Positions 30,599 to 41,324 of a stretch of 64,000 nucleotides of DNA are shown here, one piece after another. The notes under the pieces are model-generated. The model was not told the origin of the DNA, did no database searches, and saw only the letters and a list, made by a program, of their open reading frames with translations. The DNA lies in assembly GCA_033297205.1 (NCBI GenBank), contig MU859081.1:204260-268259 (forward strand), written 5' to 3'. Made by a program: the position numbers and the translations under genes. Each line of letters starts with the position of its first letter. Within the stretch, counting starts at the first letter, position 1. Source of the stretch: Pseudoneurospora amorphoporcata (Eukaryota; Ascomycota; Sordariomycetes; Sordariales; Sordariaceae).

Positions 30599-33345
30599 TC
30601 ACTAGAAGTAGGCTTTTATTTTTATTTGTATGGGGTGGGTTTGGGGGAATATGGCGCGTGCTTGGGGTTTTGCTCTTTACTGATGACGGTCACCTCGGGA
30701 TCAGAACGGGAATTGGTCTTGCTGTTGTGTATACGCTGTTTAGGAAAGGAAGGGATTGCTGAGAGAAAGTATGTAAGGAAGGGGTCAGACGTTTTTAAGT
30801 CGATTAACGCAAAGGTCATGGTTCTCGGACGAATCATGCAGTGAATTGTTTCACCCGGATATTTAGCAACTAGACATGGTGATTTGTTTGTAGACACTGC
30901 AGGTGGCCTCAAGCTCAACTCCATCCTTGAGCAGCTGTACCCTTTGTTTCTAGTTCATTTTCTCCTTTTTTTTTTTTTTTTTCTTTTTTTTTGTTTCCTT
31001 TCGGATCCCTTGTGTTTTCACCTTTTCGACAAGCGTCGACTTCCTTCTTCATCTACTCTTTCTAGACACTCACCCTTGGGGAATTCCTAAGCAAGTTACA
31101 ATTGCCGAATTGTGTCGGTGTCAGATATTGGTGTTGGGCGGTGCTGCGGGTTCGTCGTGACGTGTCCGAGCCGGGGGTAGTGGTGAAGTGGGACCGAACT
31201 TGTCCAAAAATTGCGGAGGCCGCCGGTTCCGTTGCACTGCCAAGATGACGGGGCCGGTGATGGCAACGGCGATGACTGCAACTTGCACTGCCGCGGCCTC
31301 GGAGGTCCCGAAGGTGGAGCAACGGGAATTGTCAATCTATTTATGATTGGTTGGTAACTAAGAGGTGTTTACTGTAGCATGGGATGGGGCGGGGTCAAGT
31401 CAAGCTCAAGGAATGCCTCCAAAACCCTGAACTAGAGTACCTACATCCTTTCGCAAACACCAAACGTCCCATCCACTCTCTCAGCCCTATCACCTGCCGA
31501 AATGTGACAAGTCACTGAAGCCAAACAGTTCTTTTCGAGATGCAACGGTTTGCTTGGCTTCCATGCCTGGACACCGCCGCATCGTCGTGGTGAGTGGTCT
31601 TGAATGGCCAGATGAGGTCGAGGTAGGATTCCTATAGGTACTATCAAGGGTCCATGATTTTAACCAAATTCGCCGCGGTCCAAAAAAGCAAAGTCAGCAC
31701 CGCACCGCCGCCATCCGTTCCTCAGACGCGCTAGAGCAGGGCATGGTACCAGCAGTCATTGTCACCATGGACAAACTAGCTTTGCCGTTTTCAGAGCCCT
31801 ATGAATTTCCCTGGCAGGACCGGGAGGGTGTGTTCAGATCTTGGATGAAATCTCCATCAGCATCATACTCACCCTTGGAGACGCGGCGAACGGCGTGCTA
31901 ATCTGGGTAGACCAAAACGTCGGTGAGTAGTCAGCAGAAACACTCGGTACTCCCCGACCAAGGACCGCCTAGATTATCCACCGGAACATTCCATTAGGCG
32001 GCCGCAGGCATCAGCTACCTAACTCTCCTAGTTGTCATCAACATCTTTACCACTGAGGACGACCTATCCCAGCCGGTGACCAGTCCGCCGCATCTGTCAA
32101 GTGGCAGAATGTCATTCGTTAACTGATACCGATATATCATGTCTAACAGTGCAGCCCCTATTCCGAACTTGGACATGCGTCATGCCGTGGTATCGGCGGC
32201 CCCCCAGATTTTCAACCTTTACTGTTCCGCTATCACCGCCGGCCTGCATTTTGTGTGGGTGCTTAGCCAGCTTTTCAATCTCGCCCAGTGGCATTGCTCT
32301 GCACTGCGCTTCGAGCTGTCCTAACTTGCAGCAAAGTCAGGGGTATCAAGGAACTGGACTAGCATTGCATTGCATGCTGCATCTCTGGGTCCTGGTGCTG
32401 ATGGGAGCCCTTGCTGATGTGTGCTGTGGCTGCTTCTGTCTCATTTGCACCTTGCCCCGATACGTGGATGCTAGTTCCTCGCTCAACTGGGCCCTCTCCC
32501 AATTCTCTTCACATCACCTGCATGGGATGACAAGGGGCTATGTGTACCATGATACCTCCACGGCGCGTACACTCTTCTCAAGTGGCAGTCTACGAGATGG
32601 TTACTCGATCTACTATTCGCCCTCTTTTTCTGCTCACCTCCATGTGTGGTACTTCTCCATAGGTGTTCAGCCCCAGTTACTACTACCTTGCTGACTGGAT
32701 TGCTGCCTTATTCTACTCTCCATGAATCCATACACCTCGAGGATATAAAGACTCAACGCCCGGTATTTTCAACAGGTCGACTTGACCGCTTATCCCAAGC
32801 ATCCTCCAGTCGGCAATCCCGACCATCTGGAGCCTAAAGCCACTCATTCAAATGAGCCTAGAGGATACAAGTCAACTTCGAACACCTCTTTCAGCCTCAC
32901 CTCTTCAACGACATTCAACGGGAACACAAGTCCAGTTACGCCACTCCCTTCGTATTATACCACAGGTGTATCCTGGTCGGATCTCGGCACTCGTCTACGT
33001 TATACCAATAATTTTCCAACTCGTCACTTCTATCCTGTATCTCGTTTCACTACTGCTTGAGTTTTTTCTCCGGTTTGTCCAATCCAGCGCAACGGCGGAT
33101 CTGTGCCACGCCAAATCACCTTGAAAGAAGACGAAAACGGAGGAACTCCTACGGCTACGGATACACATACACCACCTCGCCTCAAAGGATACGACAAACC
33201 GAAAGTTGACAAGTGACGACAGGCAAACAGAATCGATATAAAACGATCACTCCTCTTGCAGCAAGATTTCTCCCGGCTCAAATCTCTAGACAAGATTATC
33301 ACAGAAAAGCCGTCTTCAAGCTCTCTTGTCCAGCAGACGACCAAC
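30599..33345. other. intergenic region between the orphan gene and the Bcs1-like gene
   Basis: These 2.7 kb include a poly-T tract at about 30965-30995 and the promoter/5' leader of the Bcs1-like gene. The longest open frame (32101-32694, +) is Cys/Leu/Ser-rich, matches nothing and lacks a good start; I do not call it. No repeats or RNA genes were recognised. Confidence 0.45.
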
Positions 33346-35748
33346 ATGGACACTCTCCTCCAACAAATGGCCGGGCAAACGACCGCATGTCCCGATGGCG
33401 CCTCTTCCACCACGTCAAATACTGCCGGGGCCTCTGCTACCGGCTCGCCTGTAACCGGCCAGATGGTTCTTTTGGACATGTTCTTTCCCGGCTTCTCCAC
33501 ATTCTCGGCCTTTGTCCAGAAAAACCTCAACATCGACCTCAACCTGTACATCCCGCTCGTCCTGATATGCGGCGCCCTCACGTTCGTCTGGCAGTACTTT
33601 AGCACATACTGCTGGGACGTGATCGACAGCTACCTGATGTCCGTCGTGGACGTGCGCACAGACGACGAGATCTACAACATGCTGATGGGCTGGGTGGCCG
33701 CGCAAAAGTTTGCTCAGGGCGCACGCCGCTTCGTCGTCAACACGAACCTGAACTCGCGCGTCTGGTGGCTGTGGCGGGGCGACGAGGAGGAGGAGGAGGA
33801 GGACGAGGACGGGACCGGGGAGTCGGGTGCCTACCGCCAGTCCGGAGACAAGGGTAATAAAAAGGCGTTGGCGTACACGCCCACGTTCGGCAGCCACTGG
33901 TTCTGGTACAAGGGGCGACTGCTGTGCTTCCACCGCCAGCAGGGCCGGGACATGGGCGGGTTTTCCATGTCTAGCGAAAAGGAGGAGATTTCCATCAAGT
34001 GCTTTGGCAGAAACCCCTGGATCCTGAAGGAGCTGCTGCTCGAGGCCAGACAGGTGTACATGAAGCGCGACGAGGCCAAGACGCTCATCTACCGCGGAAC
34101 GACCAAAGGAGGCGGTAGTGAACCCACCTGGCAGCGCTGCATGGCGCGCACCTCGCGGCCTTTTTCGACTGTCATCCTGAACGAGAAGGTCAAGAAGGAA
34201 CTGATCGATGACGTGACGGATTACCTCAACCCGGCCACGCGCAGGTGGTACGCCAACCGCGGTATCCCCTACCGCAGGGGCTACCTCCTCCATGGTCCTC
34301 CGGGAACGGGCAAGTCCTCGTTGAGCTTGGCGCTGGCCGGGTTCTTCAAGATGAGGATTTACATCGTCAGCTTGTCTTCCATCGCTGCAAACGAGGAGAA
34401 CCTTGCTTCTCTCTTCTCCGAACTTCCCCGTCGGTGCGTTGTTTTGCTAGAGGACATTGATACCGCCGGACTTACCCACACGCGCGAAGACGGCAAGGTC
34501 GTTGCGGTCGATTCGGGCAGCAGCAGCAGCAGCAGCAGCAGCAACGATGATATGGTTCCCGGCCAACTAACCCCAGGAGATGGCACCACCACCAACACCA
34601 CTCCCGCCCCCAGCGGCCGCCTCTCCCTCTCCGGTCTCCTCAATATCTTGGATGGCGTCGCCTCCCAGGAGGGCCGCGTCCTCATCATGACCACCAACCA
34701 CCTCAAGAAGCTGGACAAAGCCCTGATCCGTCCCGGACGCGTGGATATGATCGTCGAGTTTGGGCGGGCGGATAAGGACATGACGGCCGCGATCTTCCGG
34801 GCGATCTTCGCTCCCCTTGAAGGGGATGAGGTTGATACACCTACTACTCCCTCTGATGCCGCCGATTCCGTCTCGACGCTGCTGCCTTCTCCTACAGTAG
34901 ACCCCGCAACAGTCGAAAAGCAGAGACTTGCGACTGAAGCCCGTCGCGAATCAGAGCGCGACGAAGCCACTCTCAAAGTCGTTGAGCTAGCCTCGCGGTT
35001 TGCCGAGAAGATCCCCGCGCACGAGTTCTCTCCCGCTGAGATCCAGGGGTTTTTGCTGAAGCATAAGCGGAACGCGCAGGGGGCGGTGGAGGGCGCGGAG
35101 CAGTGGGTTGTGGAAGCGAGGAGGGAGAAGATGGAGAAGGAGCTGAGGGAGGCGAGGGAGAAGAGGGAGAGGGAGGAGAAGGAGGCTAAGGAGAAAGCTG
35201 AGAAGGAGAAGCAGGGTGACAAAAAGGAGGACAGCGAGGGAGAGAAGGAGGGGACGAAAGAAGGCAAAGATGAGGAAAAGCTAAAGAGCGAAAAGAAGGG
35301 AAAGAAGGACAAGAAGAGGAGTAAACACGGCAAAAAGAGCCCCAAGAAGTCGTCGAGGAGGTCAAGAAGACACGACTCCGACTCCTCCGACTCGTCGTCC
35401 TCTTCATCCGAATCCTCCTCTTCTGAGTCCTCTTCTGAGTCCGAATCAGAGGTTGTCAAAGAGAAGAAGTCCAAGAGGAAGCACTCGAAGAAGGAGAAGA
35501 CCGATACCACGCCACCTGTCCTGGTTAAGCAGGACACCATCAAGGTTCAGGTTGTTCCCGTCGAGCAAGATGTTCAGCAGCTGCCAATCATCACCACCGC
35601 TACCCCGGAGGCAGACACCAGTGTTGTAGAAGCCATCAAGGGTGTCAATGACCTCCTCCCTCAAATCTCGGTAACAGAAGTAAAGACAGTGAGGGCGACG
35701 GGACCGGGATCGGAAGATGGGAAAGATTCTGGGTATGGAACGCCTTAG
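33346..35748 (+). CDS. Bcs1-like AAA ATPase with long charged C-terminal extension
   Basis: This is an intronless 800-aa member of the Bcs1 AAA subfamily. Bcs1 itself is a mitochondrial inner-membrane ATPase that translocates the folded Rieske protein into complex III. An N-terminal membrane segment (about 65-85, LYIPLVLICGALTFVWQYF) is followed by the Bcs1-specific domain and then the AAA domain. Walker A is GPPGTGKSS at about 317-325, Walker B is VVLLEDID at about 365-372, and LIMTTNHLKKLDKALIRPGRVD is the Bcs1-type second region. Two things differ from canonical Bcs1 (about 450-480 aa). A Ser/Thr-rich insert (eight Ser in a row) lies just after Walker B, and about 230 extra C-terminal residues are Lys/Glu- then Ser/Asp-rich. 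This is therefore probably one of the extra Bcs1 paralogues of filamentous fungi, not the Rieske translocase. The ATG at 33346 is used because the upstream frame has no ATG. Confidence 0.88.
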   Translation: MDTLLQQMAGQTTACPDGASSTTSNTAGASATGSPVTGQMVLLDMFFPGFSTFSAFVQKNLNIDLNLYIPLVLICGALTFVWQYFSTYCWDVIDSYLMSVVDVRTDDEIYNMLMGWVAAQKFAQGARRFVVNTNLNSRVWWLWRGDEEEEEEDEDGTGESGAYRQSGDKGNKKALAYTPTFGSHWFWYKGRLLCFHRQQGRDMGGFSMSSEKEEISIKCFGRNPWILKELLLEARQVYMKRDEAKTLIYRGTTKGGGSEPTWQRCMARTSRPFSTVILNEKVKKELIDDVTDYLNPATRRWYANRGIPYRRGYLLHGPPGTGKSSLSLALAGFFKMRIYIVSLSSIAANEENLASLFSELPRRCVVLLEDIDTAGLTHTREDGKVVAVDSGSSSSSSSSNDDMVPGQLTPGDGTTTNTTPAPSGRLSLSGLLNILDGVASQEGRVLIMTTNHLKKLDKALIRPGRVDMIVEFGRADKDMTAAIFRAIFAPLEGDEVDTPTTPSDAADSVSTLLPSPTVDPATVEKQRLATEARRESERDEATLKVVELASRFAEKIPAHEFSPAEIQGFLLKHKRNAQGAVEGAEQWVVEARREKMEKELREAREKREREEKEAKEKAEKEKQGDKKEDSEGEKEGTKEGKDEEKLKSEKKGKKDKKRSKHGKKSPKKSSRRSRRHDSDSSDSSSSSSESSSSESSSESESEVVKEKKSKRKHSKKEKTDTTPPVLVKQDTIKVQVVPVEQDVQQLPIITTATPEADTSVVEAIKGVNDLLPQISVTEVKTVRATGPGSEDGKDSGYGTP

Positions 35749-36561
35749 TAGTGGTCGTTCTCCTAACTCGGGAGAGAGGGGGGGGGTGGGGGGGGGGGGG
35801 TCTGATTAATAGAGTAAGTTATCTTAAGGCGTTTGTGAACCTCTCGACTTGCCTTACCATTTGTACAATTCATAACTGGATGAAAGACGGTTAAAACACG
35901 AGATGATAAAAATGTACGAATGGTTTTGGGGTCGGGTTCCGGTGTTTTGGATTGGATGAAAGCAATGACGCGATACCATTCTACTCATTGTTTTCCTTGC
36001 ACCTTGTTGTCTTTTGCAATATAGCATCAAGAATATCTCTATTACATCAAGATACGTGCAAGTGGCTTGTTCAAGGGTCAATCATCTCGAGATTTGATCA
36101 TGTAACATGTATATTTACATAAAATTCCCCGGTCCTCATGAGCCATCAACCGCGGCCATGATCGCTGGTGAGTATTAGTATAAGGTATATGTGTAATATG
36201 TGTAAGAAGAATTCGCAAAGCTTTCTTGTTCTTTCAGCTTTTGCTTGCTTGTTTCCTTCTTCCTGTTCTTTCCCTTCCCTTTATTTCCCTTCCCATCCCT
36301 TCCCTTCCCAAGTCTCCCACTTTCTAGAGCGCGTTCGGATATCAAACCATGCACCCCCTTTGCCTGAACTTCCCAGCTCTAGTAGTAGATAGACAACCAG
36401 ACCCCCTTTGGTTTCACTTACTCCATAAAATCATGATAAAGTGTAACGTGAAATCATCGCGGTCTCCAACTCTTCTATGCGCTGACCCCAGCCTAATTAA
36501 TGTATAAGTGGTATAATACGAGTTCCTCCCTTCCATTTTTCTTCTTCCATTATAAAGACGT
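35749..36561. other. convergent intergenic region with a G-tract
   Basis: This is the 3'-to-3' gap between the Bcs1-like and HMG-CoA synthase genes. It contains a G9-T-G13 tract at 35778-35800 and repeated TTCCC runs near 36270-36310. No gene is seen. Confidence 0.5.
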
Positions 36562-38317
36562 TTAAGCCTTGATGGAGTATGTCCTCTTGAACATGTCATC
36601 GACGTTCTCGAGGTAGTAGGTGCCGGGCTTGATAGTAGAGACATCACCCTTGGGGGTGTAGTTCTTCTGGAGATGGGCCTGCTTGCGGAGGTCGCACATC
36701 TGTACAAACAAAAAAATCGTTAGCATCGTGTTTGGCAATTTTCAATTGAGTCAGTCGGGGGTTACTCACAGCATCGTAAGACTCGGCGGGCACGGCCCGG
36801 CGGTCAGCGAGTCTGGCGGGGAGGTCGAGGGTCTTGGCGATCTTCTCGATCTTCTCTACGCTGCCAGTGACGCGGAAAGAGCAGAAAGAAGCAGCGAGAC
36901 CGGAGCCGTAGGAGAAGAGGCCTATCCTCTTACCCTTAAGCTGGGCGCTGTCGACGTGACCGATGAGGGAGGCGAGACCGCCCCAGACGCTGCCGCAGTA
37001 CATGTTACCGCAGAGGGTAGGAACCTGGATGGCGGGGTTGACGCGCTCCTGGAAGCGCTTCTTGGTGAGAGCCATGAAAGTTTTCTCAACGACCTTGTCG
37101 GTCAGGGACTTCTTGTAGTCCATGTCGCGGACCTCGCCAGGGACCTCGGCAAAGACGGGGCTCTCGGGGTTGGCGAGGTAGTCGTGGTAGAGAAGGCGAG
37201 CATACGACTTCTGGACGAGCTTGCAGGTAGGGGCGTGGAAGGCAAGGTAGTCGAAGCGGTCCAAGGGGGTCTTGGTGCTGTCCTCGGTGTGGCCGTTAAC
37301 ACCGTTGGTGAGGAGCTTCTCGCGCTGGTTGTAGGCGCGGTAGGCGCCGTCAAGAGCCTCGGTGTAGCAGTTGACGGAGTAGTGGCCATCGACGTAGGGG
37401 TACTCGCTGGTCAGGTCGGGCTTGTAGAAATCGTAGGCGTGGGCCATGTAGCTGCCGCGGAGACCGGGCTCGACGGCAATAGGGGCGTCAGGGCCGACAA
37501 GCATGGCAACGCAGCCGGCACCACCGGTAGGGCGGGCATTGCCCTTGGCGTAGAGGGCGATATCACCAGCGACGACAATGGCGTCACGGCCGTCCCAGGC
37601 GGAGGACTCGATCCAGTTGACCGAGTTGAAGAAAGCGTTGGTACCACCGTAGCAGGCGTTGATGGTGTCAACACCCTCGATGTTGGTGTTCTCGCCGAAA
37701 AGCTGCATCAGGACGGACTTGACGGACTTGGACTTGTCGAGAAGGGTCTCGGTACCGACCTCGAGGCGGCCGATCGTGTTGGTGTCGATCTCATAGTTCT
37801 TGAGGAGGCGGGAGACGGCAGTCAGGGCGAGAGAGTAGATGTCTGGCAGGCACATGGCAAGTCAGCCCCTGAAAAGGCGCGCAGAGGACGTGTAGCGGAA
37901 TGGGAGGAAAAGGGAGAACTCACCCTCACGGTCGTCGCAGAAGGCCATCTTGGTCTGGCCGAGACCGATTGTGTACTTGCCCGCGCTAACGCCATCGAAC
38001 TTTTCGAGCTCGGATTGCTCCACATACTAGAGTTGAGATGACAGCTGTCAGTTTAATATGCCTTATGCGAAGCAAAAGCGCAGCAAGCTATGTGCTTTTG
38101 CGGTAGGTGAGAAGCAATGTTGCTGCGTCCCCGAAGCAGTCTCTTGTTTCTTTGCAAAAAAAAACAAAAAAAAGGGGGAGGGGCGTCATCTGGAGCTAAC
38201 GCGGCCGGCGATAAATGCGCGTGTACGCAGCTAGCATAGCGTGTGTGTTTGACGTACCTGGCTGGGGAAGTAAATTTCGATGGCCTTGATGCCAATGTTC
38301 TGGGGACGGGAAGCCAT
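36562..38317 (-). CDS. hydroxymethylglutaryl-CoA synthase
   Basis: The enzyme condenses acetyl-CoA and acetoacetyl-CoA to HMG-CoA, the committed entry to the mevalonate and ergosterol pathway. Four exons (38317-38258, 38026-37924, 37842-36770, 36699-36562) with GT-AG introns of 231, 81 and 70 nt give 457 aa, the usual cytosolic length. The catalytic Cys is residue 118 in NACYGGTNAFFNSVNW. Other family blocks are NIGIKAIEIYFPSQ, SAGKYTIGLGQTKMAFC, RPTGGAGCVAMLVGPDAP, YDFYKPDLTSEYPYVDGHYS (with the conserved His) and LFSYGSGLAAS. The C-terminus ends FKRTYSIKA. There is no presequence and no membrane segment. The first exon is only 60 nt and ends exactly at the conserved PSQ. Confidence 0.96.
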
Positions 38318-41300
38318 CTTTGTGTGGGCAATTGGGGTCTGGCGATTGACGTCGAGGGAAGAAGATTGAGGAAGGTGAAGAAGGGGAAGTAACGGAGGAG
38401 GAGAGAAGGGCAAGAATCTGGAGTGAAAAAGAAGGAAGAGAACCAAGATTGTCGTGTCCCGTTCAGGGGAGGGGTTCTTTTGAGAGATTGGGGGTCCTGG
38501 CGTAGAAAAAGTGCCTGTGCTCCTGCCGTCTACGGAGGGGCAGGTTTGGGGTTAGCGCGTGTCGTCCTATCTTTTAGCAGTGCCCATCCAACGATCCAAC
38601 CCCAAGTCCCCAACTCTGGCCCCTTTTTCACCGCTGTTTGGCGCCGTTGTTGCCAGCGAGCCCTCTCTCTTCACCACTCAAAAGAGGTCCAGAACAAGTG
38701 GAAGGCTGGGGTCACTTTTTCCACCCCCAGCAGCAAAAAAAGTGACCAAGGGACCTGCCAATCCTGCCACCACGCCAGTTCCACAGTCTAGAGCCCCTGC
38801 CAATGCCGCTGCCCCTGAAATGGTTTCTCTTGACATGGAATAACAAATCTGGGCTATCAGACTTTGGCCAAGCCAACACAACAACAAAAAAGCATAGACC
38901 AAGCTTGTCCGGCGCCGACATTGGACTGGCTGGTGGACAGGGGTAGAAAGAAGGGTGATGATGTGCAAAGAATATTGCCGGGTTTGATATACACACCTCT
39001 TTTGTTGATATCTCGACCTGTGATCAAGATATGATGTTTCTGTCTGTTTGTCAGAAGACGAATGGAAAGAAGAAGTCAAAAAAAGAAGAGATTTCAAAAG
39101 GAGGGGGGGACATAGGAGGTTCATATAGCATTTGCTGTTCCCTCAAGAGCGGCCACTTGCCGGCAGGGAACAATGCGTAAAAAGGGGTCCAGACAATACC
39201 AATCGAGCGTGGCTCCCGACCAAGCCAAGGCCCTTCTACTGCACGACCAGCGATACTCAGGCAGGTCAGGACAAGGGTCTGGAAGGGAAGCCATCACCAT
39301 CTAGTAGGTTAGGTAGACCGTCTCGGTTGAGGAAGCAGATATGGGCATCATATTGATGCCAACGGAACTGCCGCTTATATAGATACCTACTCGCACCTAC
39401 CTGCAGATGACAGAAACTTATCACTTTAAAACTGCAACTTTGAAGAAGCTCAAAAAGGCGTGGCGTGTCGGACGAAACAAAAGTTGAACCCCACAAAATA
39501 TTTATTGATCAAGCCATGCGACCTCCACTGATGGGCTGGTACACATACAAGCTGGTGAAGTGGCACCTAGCACGACGGAGAACGGGCAAAGGCGAACATC
39601 TCGTCTCCGCAGATTCGTCAGCTTGCGAGACACCATGGTCCCCCGTCCCTTACAAAATTCTTGTGTTCCTGAACGGGATAGGTAGGGGTAGTTTGAAGCT
39701 ACCTTGCCGTGCTCGTCCTGCCGTACATGCCCATGCCCATGCCCCTTGTTGCCCGATGCCCCTCGATGCAGACCGCCTTGTACATGAGGACGACATGTCA
39801 ACAAATGCATGCCCAACTCCCATTTTCTTTTTTTTTTCTTTTTCCACTTCTTCAAGTTCCGACCCCTCCATCCACCGATATCTTCCTTGATCTTGGGTCC
39901 GGGTTTTCCTTGGCCCCTTCCATGGTGCGCTTGTTTCGGGAGCACTCACGACCACTCTCTTGCTTCGGAGCTCCACCGGCCAGTTATCAGATCTTTCTCT
40001 CCTTGCTCGTCCCATTAAGAAAACGAGAAGAAAGTGGAAACGTGGAAACTGTGAGTGGGAAGAAAGTGGAGATTTTGCACACCTTATGGACGTACAGTAC
40101 GGATGAAAAATCTGATAACAGTCTGTGATCGGATCAGTCGGGTCAAAAGGTTTTTTCCTAGCAGTTTGTTCGATGGGAAGTGTAAAATCTAGCGTTGCTG
40201 TCACAACATAGCGAAATACAACTATCTCCAAGCGAATCTACTCGCGAACATCTAGGAGCGAATACACCGAACATACCTATCTACTACTAGCGAACGAGCG
40301 AGCATATATATCACCAGCGAATAGATATACGAGCGAAATCCACGAGCGACGGCCCGGGAGGGATGTTGGGGCAAATCCTGGGCACTCTTCCTTGGTGTTT
40401 TCTCTCTTTTTTTTTTTTTCCTTTTCTTTTTTTCATCACTACAAGCGTTGCCTTTCAGACATGCGGGTTCGTATCTTTTTTTCCATATCTGGCGTTCATT
40501 TCCCAGTCACACCATTCATCACATTATCATCCACACATCATCACACTCAGCAATTTCCACGGCAAATTCCAGGGTGTCATTCATTCACAATGTGTCGCCA
40601 TCAGTCATCACGAATTCTTTCTCACATGCTCGAGCGGTCGGAGCTTTCCAAGGCCAGGGCAGGGCAGGGGTATCACCGGTTCTCGGCCGATCCTTTACGG
40701 CATCCTCTTCCATTGCGTCAAAACGCAGACTCGACGGAGAATCCGAAAAGAAATCTCTTCAATTATCACACTCACTCCGCCTTGGCTACGACGCTCGGTG
40801 CAAAGCTTGTTCGGCTGTGGAAAGACTGCATTACGTACATAGTCACATGAGTCGAGGGATGGTATAGAGTCAACTTTGGAGCTAGATAGACTTGCCTGAG
40901 AGTCTCAGCAAGATTTGAGGAAGAAACAATGTAAACTCAAGGATACAATGGGTTGGTGATAATATGATTAACTCGCTTATGATGTGTGAATAATATGCGA
41001 ACTATGTATTGAATATGTATTGAATGAACATAAACTGCGCTTTTAACCACGCCATCCTTTCACCCGTTTAGACTGACCACAAAGAAAGCTGTGATATCTC
41101 ATGCTGCGATGGATGGATTTCTCGATGCAAACCTGTCCGCGGCGGTGTTGCACATTTTAGTTCTACACCCTACAACAGTGGTACCACGCAACCTGCCGCC
41201 CAAAAAACAAACATATGATACTTGAACCAACCCCCCATGCCGTAATTCTACCTGAGAGCAACACAAGTGTTGTAAACGATCACATTAACTGCCCATATCC

Positions 41301-41324
41301 GCCCTCTCCTTTCTGAGGAAAACC
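38318..41324. other. 3-kb intergenic / HMG-CoA synthase promoter region
   Basis: This stretch lies upstream of HMG-CoA synthase and downstream of the BRCT gene. It holds a degenerate GCGA repeat patch (40210-40351) followed by a pyrimidine-rich tract and a segment open in all three plus frames (about 40363-40867). No open frame resembles a known family. Confidence 0.5.
40210..40351. repeat. degenerate GCGA-rich irregular repeat
   Basis: AGCGAA, GAGCGA and CGCGAA elements recur about nine times in 140 bp, at irregular spacing, separated by short A/T/C-rich words such as TATCTACTA and ATATATATCACC. Confidence 0.55.

Noticed and set aside
32101..32694. 197-codon plus-strand open frame in the intergenic region
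   Set aside because: No ATG context, Cys/Ser/Leu-rich without motif, overlapped by open frames in other phases and no splice support.
33415..35543. minus-strand open frames of 292 and 394 codons
   Set aside because: Both are antisense to the Bcs1-like gene; the Ser/Leu/Phe-rich runs mirror its Lys/Glu tail.
36683..38041. 452-codon plus-strand open frame
   Set aside because: It is antisense to HMG-CoA synthase and contiguous across that gene's introns by chance; composition is V/G/L/D-biased with no family features.
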